From: Streptantibioticus silvisoli
GTDB lineage: Bacteria; Actinomycetota; Actinomycetes; Streptomycetales; Streptomycetaceae
DNA length: 64,000 bases
Assembly: GCF_027947535.2 (NCBI RefSeq)
Contig: NZ_JAAGKO020000015.1
Coordinates: forward strand, 1-64,000
Direction of reading: 5' to 3'
The notes under the pieces were generated by a model, which ran no database searches, was not told where the DNA came from, and worked only from the letters and a program-made list of their open reading frames with translations. This document shows positions 8,900 to 17,573 of this stretch, piece by piece. The position numbers were made by a program, and so were the translations under genes. Within the stretch, counting starts at the first letter, position 1; each line of letters starts with the position of its first letter.

Positions 8900-9499
8900 T
8901 CAGAGCTTCTGGCCGCGCTTGACCTGCGGCTTGGGCAGCCGCATGCGGCGCATCTGGAGGCTGCGCATCAGCGAGTACCACGCGACGCCGCGCAGGTCCT
9001 CGTTGGGGAAGCGGCGCTTCATCTCCCGCTTCAAGGCGTTGGAGGTGTAGACCGACTGTCCGATGATCGCGACGATCAGCACCAGCCACAGCAGCAGCGA
9101 GATGTCCTTGACCTGGAGGTTGGGCAGCATGCTCAGTACCAGGATGACCACCGCCAGCGGCAGGAACAGCTCGGCGACGTGCCAGCGCGAGTCGATGTAC
9201 TCGCGGGCCGCCTTCTTCACCCGGCCCTTGTCGCGGACCGGCAGATAACGCTCGTCACCGCCCGCCAGCGCCTCGCGCTGCTTGGCCAGCTCACCGCGCC
9301 GGGCGTCGCGCTGCTGCTTCGCGGCCTCCCTGCGGTTGCCGGGGCGGCTGCCGGCGACGGTACGGCGCTGGGAGCGGGCGTCACTGCGCTTCGGCGTGGG
9401 CCGGCCCTTGGGGGCCTGCGGGTCACGGGCGCGCTCATCCGACTCCGCGGTCACCGTGGCGGTCGCGGTCTGGTCTTCCTGGGAACGACGTCGTAGCAC
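8900..9499 (-). CDS. DUF3043 membrane protein
   Basis: 199 aa. The first 75 residues are charged and rich in Arg/Lys/Gln (likely disordered). ARREYIDSRWHVAELFLP then leads into two membrane helices (about residues 115-165), and a basic tail follows. This is the DUF3043 family layout, of unknown function. GTG start at 9499 (MLRRRSQEDQ). It ends 138 bp from the convergent hairpin-terminated small gene and is divergent from pspA; the 291-bp shared upstream gap shows a TACTGT box at about 9730 in front of pspA but no clear operator. Confidence 0.8.
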   Translation of the reverse strand: MLRRRSQEDQTATATVTAESDERARDPQAPKGRPTPKRSDARSQRRTVAGSRPGNRREAAKQQRDARRGELAKQREALAGGDERYLPVRDKGRVKKAAREYIDSRWHVAELFLPLAVVILVLSMLPNLQVKDISLLLWLVLIVAIIGQSVYTSNALKREMKRRFPNEDLRGVAWYSLMRSLQMRRMRLPKPQVKRGQKL

Positions 9500-9790
9500 A
9501 GGGCCCAGGGTACGTGCTGGCGCCGGCGGATCCGCACCCCCGTACGAACCGGCCGCCCCCGGGGCCGCCGCGAACGGCCGCCGCGAGCCCGCCCGGCGGC
9601 GCCGAAGGGCCTTCCCCGGGGTCCGTGAGGGGGGTTTCTACTCCCTGGGCGGGACGGCCGGCGCCGCTGATCGTTCTCCAGGATGAGCGCATCGGGTGCG
9701 GATCGGTGCGGTAATGGAACCAGGGCCCGTACTGTAGGGGTCAACGCAGGTGTCGGAGCAGAAGTCGTACGAAGGGGGCGCGCGAGGCCC

Positions 9791-10570
9791 ATGAGCGGTG
9801 TCATGAAGCGGATGGGAATGATCTTCCGCGCGAAGGCCAACAAGGCCCTGGACAGGGCCGAGGACCCGCGCGAGACGCTCGACTACTCGTACCAGAAGCA
9901 GCTGGAACTGCTGCAGAAGGTACGTCGGGGCGTCGCGGACGTGGCCACGTCGCGCAAGCGGCTGGAGTTGCAGCTCAACGGGTTGCAGCAGCAGTCGTCG
10001 AAGCTGGAGGAGCAGGGCCGCAAGGCGCTGGCGCTGGGCCGCGAGGACCTGGCCCGTGAGGCGCTCTCCCGGCGGGCCGGGCTCCAGCAGCAGGTCACCG
10101 ACCTGGAGACCCAGCACCAGACCCTTCAGGGCGAGGAGGAGAAGCTCACCCTGGCCGCGCAGCGGTTGCAGGCCAAGGTGGACGCCTTCCGCACCAAGAA
10201 GGAGACCATCAAGGCGACCTACACGGCCGCCCAGGCGCAGACCAAGATCGGCGAGGCGTTCTCGGGCATCTCCGAGGAGATGGGCGACGTCGGCCTGGCG
10301 ATCCAGCGCGCCGAGGACAAGACCCAGCAGTTGCAGGCCCGCGCCGGGGCCATCGACGAGCTGCTCGCCTCGGGCGCGCTCGACGACCCGAGCGGGATGG
10401 CCAAGGACGACATCGCCTCCGAGCTGGACCGCATCTCCGGCGGTTCCGATGTCGAACTCGAACTGGAGCGGATGAAGGCGGAGCTCGCGGGCGGCAGCGG
10501 CGACTCGCGGCAGGCCATCGAGGGCGGCAAGGGCGAGCGGCCCCAGGACCCGCGCCTCGACAAGAGCTGA
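9791..10570 (+). CDS. pspA: Phage shock protein A (PspA/IM30 family)
   Basis: Peripheral membrane protein of the ESCRT-III-like PspA/Vipp1 family that coats and stabilises stressed membranes. 259 aa, almost entirely alpha-helical coiled coil; starts MSGVMKRMGMIFRAKANKALDRAEDP (amphipathic N-terminal helix) and has the family segments LDYSYQKQLELL and ALGREDLAREAL. The C-terminal 50 residues are Gly/Ser/Asp-rich. The frame continues upstream, but ATG at 9791 fits the family N-terminus. pspAA follows after 59 bp, so the two are probably co-transcribed. Confidence 0.95.
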   Translation: MSGVMKRMGMIFRAKANKALDRAEDPRETLDYSYQKQLELLQKVRRGVADVATSRKRLELQLNGLQQQSSKLEEQGRKALALGREDLAREALSRRAGLQQQVTDLETQHQTLQGEEEKLTLAAQRLQAKVDAFRTKKETIKATYTAAQAQTKIGEAFSGISEEMGDVGLAIQRAEDKTQQLQARAGAIDELLASGALDDPSGMAKDDIASELDRISGGSDVELELERMKAELAGGSGDSRQAIEGGKGERPQDPRLDKS

Positions 10571-10629
10571 CGGTCCCGCCCCGGCGAGACCGCGAACCAC
10601 GCCCGTTCACGCGAAGGGAGACCGCCGTC

Positions 10630-10908
10630 ATGATCGTACGGATCATGGGGGAGGGGCAGCTGAATCTGGCCGACAGCCACCTGCCCCGGCTCAACGAGCT
10701 CGACAACGAGCTGCTGGCCGCCATAGAGAAGCACGACGAGCCGGCGTTCCACGCCACGCTCCGGGTGCTGCTCGACGCGGTCCGCGAACTCGGCGAGACG
10801 CTCCCGGACGACTCCCTGGAGCCGTCCGAGCTGATCCTGCCGTCGAGCGAGGCGTCGCTTGAGGAAGTCAAGGCGATGCTGCACGACGACGGGCTCATCC
10901 CGGGCTGA
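10630..10908 (+). CDS. pspAA: PspA-associated protein PspAA
   Basis: 92-aa acidic protein beginning MIVRIMGEGQLNL and containing LNELDNELL and a conserved LILPSSEASLEEV segment before the C-terminus, matching the PspAA family encoded next to pspA in actinobacteria. A GAAGGGAG Shine-Dalgarno precedes the ATG. It probably works with PspA in envelope-stress sensing; its biochemical role is not established. Confidence 0.9.
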   Translation: MIVRIMGEGQLNLADSHLPRLNELDNELLAAIEKHDEPAFHATLRVLLDAVRELGETLPDDSLEPSELILPSSEASLEEVKAMLHDDGLIPG

Positions 10909-10927
10909 CCGCCCGCCGACGCCTGCC

Positions 10928-10975
10928 CGCCCGCCCGCGCCCTACAGAAAGGTCCCCGAGGGGACCCAGGGCGCG
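10928..10975. terminator. Bidirectional hairpin between pspAA and the GNAT gene
   Basis: Two nested stems: outer arms CGCCCGCGCCCT (10928-10939) with AGGGCGCGGGCG (10964-10975) and an inner GGTCCCC/GGGGACC pair. It sits between two convergent genes and overlaps the last codons of the GNAT gene. Confidence 0.75.
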
Positions 10976-11826
10976 GGCGGCCGCATACCGCGCAACGCCA
11001 CGAAACCGTGCGCCGACAGCTCCAGACCCGCCGCCAGGCCCACGTCGACCGCCCACTCCTGCTCCGCCGTGAGATGGCTCAGCCGCACCGGCGCGCCGTC
11101 CGGCAGCAGCAGCAGGGCCGCAGTCAGCAGCCGGGTCGCCAGCCGCCGCGAGGTGGCCGCCAGCAGCTGCACGGTGCCGTCCGGGTCCAGGTAGGCGTAG
11201 CCGCTGCCCGCGAGGTCGTCGGCGACCAGCAGCCGGGTGTGCCGCATCAGCTCCGGGTGGTCCGGCCCGTGCGCGCCGCCGCGGGTCCTGCGGTCGACGG
11301 AGTCCATCATGTCCCGGTCCCTGGGCGACCCCTCGTGCACGGCGCCGTCCGGCACTCCCAGGCCCGCCCGGTCCAGCGGCCCGGTCAGCCGCATCGCCGG
11401 ATGCAGCGTGAAGCCCGCCCTGCGGTACGTCGCCGCCTCCCCGGGCCCGCCCGACACGCAGATGATCCCCCGCAGGCACGCCCGCCCGTACGCCAGCGCC
11501 GCCGCCAGCAGCTCCTGGCCCACGCCGGGCCCCTCCGGCGGCACCGGCCCGCCGTCCTGCTCCGGTACGGCCAGCAGCGCCAGCCCCCAGGTGCCCTCGC
11601 GCCGGGTGGCCAGCGCCGCGCCGACCGGCCGCCCGTGGTCGTCGGCCGCCACCCAGCAGCCGCCGGGGTCGGTCCGCGCCAGGTGCCGGACGTACGCCCG
11701 CAGCCGCACCGCCCGCTCGTCGGCCGGGTCGTCACCGGCGGGCCCGGGGCCGCCGCGGGCGGCCGTCATCACCCGGTGGACGGCTTCGGCGTCGTGGCGC
11801 GTGTCGCGCAGGGGGCGCAGTATCAC
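10942..11826 (-). CDS. GNAT-family N-acetyltransferase, probably two-domain
   Basis: 294 aa. The first half has a GNAT-like core (ILRPLRDTRHDAEAVHRVM, then GCWVAADDHGRPVGAAL and a GVGQELLAAAL acetyl-CoA loop at about residue 120). The second half (GPDHPELMRHTRLLVADD onward) looks like a degenerate second GNAT repeat ending HGFVALRGM. Substrate unknown. GTG at 11826 is preferred over ATG at 11835 because GGGAAG lies 9 nt before the GTG but touches the ATG. Same strand as nadA, 257 bp downstream of it. Confidence 0.75.
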   Translation of the reverse strand: MILRPLRDTRHDAEAVHRVMTAARGGPGPAGDDPADERAVRLRAYVRHLARTDPGGCWVAADDHGRPVGAALATRREGTWGLALLAVPEQDGGPVPPEGPGVGQELLAAALAYGRACLRGIICVSGGPGEAATYRRAGFTLHPAMRLTGPLDRAGLGVPDGAVHEGSPRDRDMMDSVDRRTRGGAHGPDHPELMRHTRLLVADDLAGSGYAYLDPDGTVQLLAATSRRLATRLLTAALLLLPDGAPVRLSHLTAEQEWAVDVGLAAGLELSAHGFVALRGMRPPAPWVPSGTFL

Positions 11827-11947
11827 GGCCCACATCTTCCCAACCCGGCCGCCGGAAACCGCCGTTCGGCACGGCCGGGAATCGGATTCCCCCGGGGCAC
11901 GCCGGCGCGCACGGCACCGGCGCGCGCCGGTGCCCGCCTCCCGCGCG

Positions 11948-12019
11948 CCGGTCGTACGCCACGGGTGATGTCCGGCGGACGCCTGCCCCGGTGGCCCCGA
12001 GCCCGGTCGTACGCCACGG
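11948..12019. repeat. 17-bp direct repeat between nadA and the GNAT gene
   Basis: CCGGTCGTACGCCACGG occurs at 11948-11964 and exactly at 12003-12019 (55-bp period); both copies are followed by related CCCCGGTGG/TCCCGGTGG segments, so the unit is an imperfect 50-55 bp tandem duplication in the 257-bp spacer. Confidence 0.8.
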
Positions 12020-12039
12020 CGGCCGAACGCCGACGTCCC

Positions 12040-12077
12040 GGTGGCTGCTGGGTGGCGGCCGACGACGACGGCCGGCC
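12040..12077. repeat. Inverted copy of a fragment of the neighbouring GNAT gene
   Basis: These 38 bp match the reverse complement of 11628-11665, inside the GNAT gene, at about 34 of 38 positions, including 24 identical bases in a row. Translated on the plus strand it reads GCWVAADDDGRP, the same peptide as the GNAT motif GCWVAADDHGRP. It is not part of a working gene: no start, no continuation. Confidence 0.75.
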
Positions 12078-12083
12078 CCGGTG

Positions 12084-13268
12084 TTACGGCAGCGCCAGCA
12101 TCTGCTCCAGGGCCCGGCGGGCGAAACGTTCCGTCTCCGGGTCGACCGTGATGCGGTTGACGACCTTGCCGTCGGCCAGCGACTCCAGCGTCCAGACCAG
12201 GTGCGGCAGGTCGATGCGGTTCATGGTCGAGCAGAAGCAGACGGTCTTGTCCAGGAAGACGATCTGCTTGTCGGGGTGGGCCTTGGCCAGCCGGCGCACC
12301 AGGTTCAGTTCGGTGCCGATCGCCCACGACGACCCGGCGGGCGCCGCGTCCAGCGCCTTGATGATGTACTCCGTCGAGCCGACCAGGTCGGCGGCGGCCA
12401 CCACCTCGTTGCGGCACTCGGGGTGCACCAGCACGTTGACGCCGGGGATGCGGGCGCGCACGTCCTCGACCGACTCCAGGCTGAAGCGGCCGTGCACCGA
12501 GCAGTGGCCGCGCCACAGGATCATCTTCGCCGCCCGCAACTGCCCGGCGCTCAGCCCGCCGTTCGGCTTGTGCGGGTTGTAGACGACGCAGTCCTCCAGC
12601 GAGTACCCCATCTCGCGCACCGCGGTGTTGCGGCCGAGGTGCTGGTCGGGCAGGAACAGCACCTTGCCCCCGCCGGCCGGCCGCTGCCCGAACGCCCACT
12701 CCAGTGCCCGCCGGGCGTTGGAGGAGGTGCAGATCGTGCCGCCGTGCCGGCCGGTGAACGCCTTGATGTCGGCGGAGGAGTTCATGTACGCCACCGGCAC
12801 CGTCACGTCGGCCACCCCGGCCTCGGCGAGCACGTCCCAGCATTCGGCGACCTGCTCGGCGGTGGCCATGTCCGCCATCGAGCACCCGGCGGCCAGGTCC
12901 GGCAGGATCACCCGCTGGTCGTCGGAGGTCAGGATGTCGGCGCTCTCCGCCATGAAGTGCACGCCGCAGAAGACGATGAACTCCGCCTGCGGCCGGGCCG
13001 CCGCGTCCCGGGCGAGCTTGAAGGAGTCGCCGGTCACGTCGGCGAACTCGATGACCTCGTCGCGCTGGTAGTGGTGGCCGAGCACGAAGACCCGGTCGCC
13101 CAGCCGCGCCTTGGCGGCCCGGGCCCGCGCCACCAGGTCCGGGTCGGACGGCGCGGGCAGGTCGCCCGGGCACTCCACGCCCCGTTCACTGCGCGGGTCG
13201 GCCTCGCGGCCCAGCAGCAGCAGGGCCAGCGCGGTGGGCTGTACGTCCAGCGGTTCTGTGGTGGTCAC
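12084..13268 (-). CDS. nadA: Quinolinate synthase
   Basis: [4Fe-4S] enzyme that condenses iminoaspartate with dihydroxyacetone phosphate to quinolinate, the de novo NAD precursor. 394 aa. Seen: VLGHHYQRDEV, the cluster cysteine in FCGVHFMAESADIL, the PDQHLGRN segment, VHPECRNEV with the second cysteine, and KTVCFCSTMNR with the third. GTG at 13268 (MTTTEPLDVQPT) matches the usual N-terminus; GTG at 13289 has a better placed AGGA and is a real alternative. Two matching 13-bp palindromic sites flank a TATGAT box upstream, so it is probably repressed by an NAD-responsive regulator. Confidence 0.95.
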   Translation of the reverse strand: MTTTEPLDVQPTALALLLLGREADPRSERGVECPGDLPAPSDPDLVARARAAKARLGDRVFVLGHHYQRDEVIEFADVTGDSFKLARDAAARPQAEFIVFCGVHFMAESADILTSDDQRVILPDLAAGCSMADMATAEQVAECWDVLAEAGVADVTVPVAYMNSSADIKAFTGRHGGTICTSSNARRALEWAFGQRPAGGGKVLFLPDQHLGRNTAVREMGYSLEDCVVYNPHKPNGGLSAGQLRAAKMILWRGHCSVHGRFSLESVEDVRARIPGVNVLVHPECRNEVVAAADLVGSTEYIIKALDAAPAGSSWAIGTELNLVRRLAKAHPDKQIVFLDKTVCFCSTMNRIDLPHLVWTLESLADGKVVNRITVDPETERFARRALEQMLALP

Positions 13269-13345
13269 GGGCGTGGCGCCCTTTCTCACGGCGTCCTGGA
13301 AGAAGTGCGCCGACTGGTGCGAGGTGCGGCTCGCGGCGCCCTTCT

Positions 13346-13392
13346 CGTCTAATTGACGTTATCCATCATAGCCGCTTCGCGTCAGATTGACG
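13346..13392 (-). promoter_or_regulatory. nadA promoter with two flanking operator-like sites
   Basis: Two 13-bp partly palindromic sites, CGTCTAATTGACG (13346-13358) and CGTCAGATTGACG (13380-13392), lie 34 bp apart. Between them on the minus strand is TATGAT (13365-13370), a good -10 box for nadA, so one site overlaps the start point and the other the -35 region. This arrangement is typical of repression. Which regulator binds (NrtR/NiaR-like is my guess) is inference. The rest of the 411-bp nadA-erpA gap (13393-13679) must hold the divergent erpA promoter, but I see no clear box. Confidence 0.55.
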
Positions 13393-13679
13393 ATGGCCAT
13401 CGTGTCGGTGTGACGCATTCGCTCCGGCGCCGGTCTTCCCAGGTGCGGCCGCGCCCGCGATTCCCCCGCGCCGGTACCGGTGCGCCGGAGCGCGTGACCG
13501 GGCCGCCGGTGGTGTGCGAGCATGAATGGAAACCCAGCACGACCTGAGGACGGCAACGGAAAAGCGAACCGGGACATCGCACCGGGGCGGAATTTTCTCC
13601 GGCCCGGCACTGTTGTCCGGTGCGGCAGAAGTCCGCAGTACGCCATTCCACCGTGCGCGAATCACCGGGAGAGAAGCAG

Positions 13680-14039
13680 ATGACGGTTCAGGACGAGACC
13701 AGCGCGAACACCACCGAAGGCATTCTCCTGTCGGGCGAGGCCGCGGCGAAGGTCAAGTCGCTGCTGGACCAGGAAGGCCGTGACGACCTCGCCCTGCGCG
13801 TCGCCGTCCAGCCCGGCGGCTGCTCCGGTCTGCGGTACCAGCTGTTCTTCGACGAGCGCACCCTCGACGGTGACGTGGTCAAGGACTTCGACGGTGTCAA
13901 GGTCGTCACCGACCGGATGAGCGCCCCCTACCTCGGCGGCGCCTCCATCGACTTCGTCGACACCATCGAGAAGCAGGGCTTCACCATCGACAACCCCAAC
14001 GCCACCGGCTCCTGCGCCTGCGGCGACTCCTTCAGCTGA
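13680..14039 (+). CDS. erpA: Iron-sulfur cluster insertion protein ErpA (HesB/IscA family)
   Basis: A-type carrier that delivers Fe-S clusters to apoproteins. 119 aa. Seen: the three conserved cysteines, one in PGGCSGLRYQL and two in the C-terminal GSCACGDSF, plus GASIDFVDTIEKQGFTI. The ATG at 13680 follows GGGAGAAGC. It is divergent from nadA, whose [4Fe-4S] product is a plausible client. Confidence 0.95.
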   Translation: MTVQDETSANTTEGILLSGEAAAKVKSLLDQEGRDDLALRVAVQPGGCSGLRYQLFFDERTLDGDVVKDFDGVKVVTDRMSAPYLGGASIDFVDTIEKQGFTIDNPNATGSCACGDSFS

Positions 14040-14079
14040 CCCGCCCGCGCCGCGACCGCGGCGCCGCCGGTCCACGCGC

Positions 14080-14127
14080 GACGCGAGGGGCGGCTCACCC
14101 ACTGCCGGGTGAGCCGCCCCTCGCGTC
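14080..14127 (+). terminator. Perfect 21-bp hairpin after erpA
   Basis: Arms 14080-14100 and 14107-14127 are fully complementary around a 6-nt loop (ACTGCC). It lies between convergent genes and is among the strongest stems in the window. Confidence 0.9.
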
Positions 14128-14190
14128 ACGTGTGCCGTCGTACGCCCGCGCGTCCCCCGTGGCCGCCGGTCGGCGCCCCCGCGCGGTGGC

Positions 14191-15753
14191 TCAGTGCCGC
14201 GCCGCCGGGACGCGGTCGCCGTTGGAGACGTCGTGGAGGGTGCGGTGGCCCAGCGGCTGGGCCAGGGTGACCTTCGCGGTGACCGACTTGGCGAGCATCG
14301 GGCAGGGCTTGACGGGGTGCTTCGGCGCCGCCGTGATCCGTACCCGAACGTCCGCGGCGCTCTGCGAGACGACGCGCGCGGTGTAGTCCGAGCACACCCC
14401 GCCCCAGAAGCGCAGCGTCACCGTCCGGCCGGCCACGGTGTACGACGCGACCCGCATCGCCGGCGACACCGGACCACCGCCCGGCGCCGACGACGGCGGG
14501 ACCGGGGCGCCCGAGGAGGCCGGCGCCGTCAGGTACGCCGGGTCGACGGCCGGCTGGGCCAGCGTGCCCGGCGTCGCGGTCGCGGCCGTGCCGTCCACCG
14601 TCAGCAGCCAGGACGGCACCAGCTCCGCCCGGCCCGAGACGATCTGCGCCGACAGCCCGAAGACCGCGCCGCTGACCTTCAGCGCCGGCGCGGCCGCCAG
14701 GCAGGGCAGGTTCTGCCGGGCTCCCGGCGCCGGTGAGACGGGCCCACCGGTCGTACCGGCGTTCGTCGTACCGGCCCCGGCCGCGCCCGGGTGCATGACG
14801 CCGCCACCGCACAGCCGGGTGCCGGTGCCGGCGTGCCGCAGTTCGCCGACCGCGCCCTGCGCGCTCACCACCGGGTAGCGCGCGCCGGCCGCCAGCGGCG
14901 CCAGCCGTCCCGAGGCGCTGAGCAGCCGGCCGTCCGGACCGACCTGGAACGTGGTACGCCAGCCGGACGTCGGCAGGCCGCCGACCACCGGGTCGGCCGT
15001 CACCTCACGCACCGCGCCCGCCGTCCGGCTCGCGTCCACCGCGGCCCCGCGCAGCCCGAGCGCCGCCAGCACCGGCGCCGCCGCCTTCTGCGCCGCCGCG
15101 GCCGACACCGCGGAACCGCCGGAGGCCGTACCGCCCCGGGCCGTGCCGGAGGCCGGTGCGCCCGCGGCGCCGTAGCAGACCGTGCCGCCCGCCTTCCCGG
15201 CGCCGGTGCCGGCCGGCGGTTTGCAGGCCGCGCCGCCGCCCGTGCGGACGTACGTCCAGCTGCCGGGGGCGTCCTGGCCCACCTGGAGCGTCGGACCGGG
15301 GCCGCCGTCGCCGGGGCCCGCCTTCCACACCCCGCCACCGGACACCGGATCGCCCGTGACGCGCAGCGCCGCCGCCAGCCGGGCCACCTGGTCGCGCGCG
15401 ACCGAACCGGCCGGCACGTACACCGCGGCGGTCCCCGGCCCGGACGGCAGCGAACCGGTCACCTGGACCGGGCCGCCGCCCGCACCCCCCGCGCCGGAAC
15501 CCGTCCAGCCGCTGAGCGCCAGCTTCGGCGGCGCCGTGCTGCTCGCCGCGCCGCCCGGGGCGTGGTCGGCCGCCGCGGCCCAGTAGGCGCCGCCGCCCCC
15601 GGCCACCAGGACCGCGCCCGCGACCAGCGCGACGGTCAGCGGTGACCGGCGCGGCCGGTGCCAGTCCGGGTCGTGGTCGTCCCGGTCACGGCCGGAACGC
15701 GGTCCGGCGACCGCCGGGTCGCTGTGACGGGGGTCGTCGCTGTCGCTGGCCAC
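14191..15753 (-). CDS. Hypothetical single-pass membrane protein
   Basis: 520 aa, function not recognised. Seen: a charged N-terminal cytoplasmic stretch rich in Asp/Arg/His (1-40), one membrane helix (about 41-65, SPLTVALVAGAVLVAGGGGAYW), and a long extracellular Gly/Ala/Pro-rich part with scattered cysteines (ACKP, TVCYG, RLCGGG, NLPCLA, GGVCSDY, KPCPM), suggesting disulfides. The segment ELVPSWLLTVDG and the C-terminal FWGGVCSDYTARV look structured. GTG at 15753 is chosen because GAAGGAG lies 7 nt upstream; the frame is open much further. Its hairpin-bounded position suggests a single-gene transcript. Confidence 0.75.
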   Translation of the reverse strand: MASDSDDPRHSDPAVAGPRSGRDRDDHDPDWHRPRRSPLTVALVAGAVLVAGGGGAYWAAAADHAPGGAASSTAPPKLALSGWTGSGAGGAGGGPVQVTGSLPSGPGTAAVYVPAGSVARDQVARLAAALRVTGDPVSGGGVWKAGPGDGGPGPTLQVGQDAPGSWTYVRTGGGAACKPPAGTGAGKAGGTVCYGAAGAPASGTARGGTASGGSAVSAAAAQKAAAPVLAALGLRGAAVDASRTAGAVREVTADPVVGGLPTSGWRTTFQVGPDGRLLSASGRLAPLAAGARYPVVSAQGAVGELRHAGTGTRLCGGGVMHPGAAGAGTTNAGTTGGPVSPAPGARQNLPCLAAAPALKVSGAVFGLSAQIVSGRAELVPSWLLTVDGTAATATPGTLAQPAVDPAYLTAPASSGAPVPPSSAPGGGPVSPAMRVASYTVAGRTVTLRFWGGVCSDYTARVVSQSAADVRVRITAAPKHPVKPCPMLAKSVTAKVTLAQPLGHRTLHDVSNGDRVPAARH

Positions 15754-15931
15754 GGTCTCGCTCCTTCGGCTCACCTGCCGCCCGCCCCTTCGAACGCGGA
15801 CGCCCCTTGGACGGACCCCGGCCCGGTCCGGTTCCGGCCCGGCCCCGGCGGCCGCGGCGGCCGATGACGCGGACGGTGACGTGACCGCGGCGGCGCGTCG
15901 GGGCGGGAGCGGCGGTATCCCTCCCGGGATT

Positions 15932-17560
<1,629 letters not shown>

Positions 17561-17573
17561 GCCACCCGGACGC

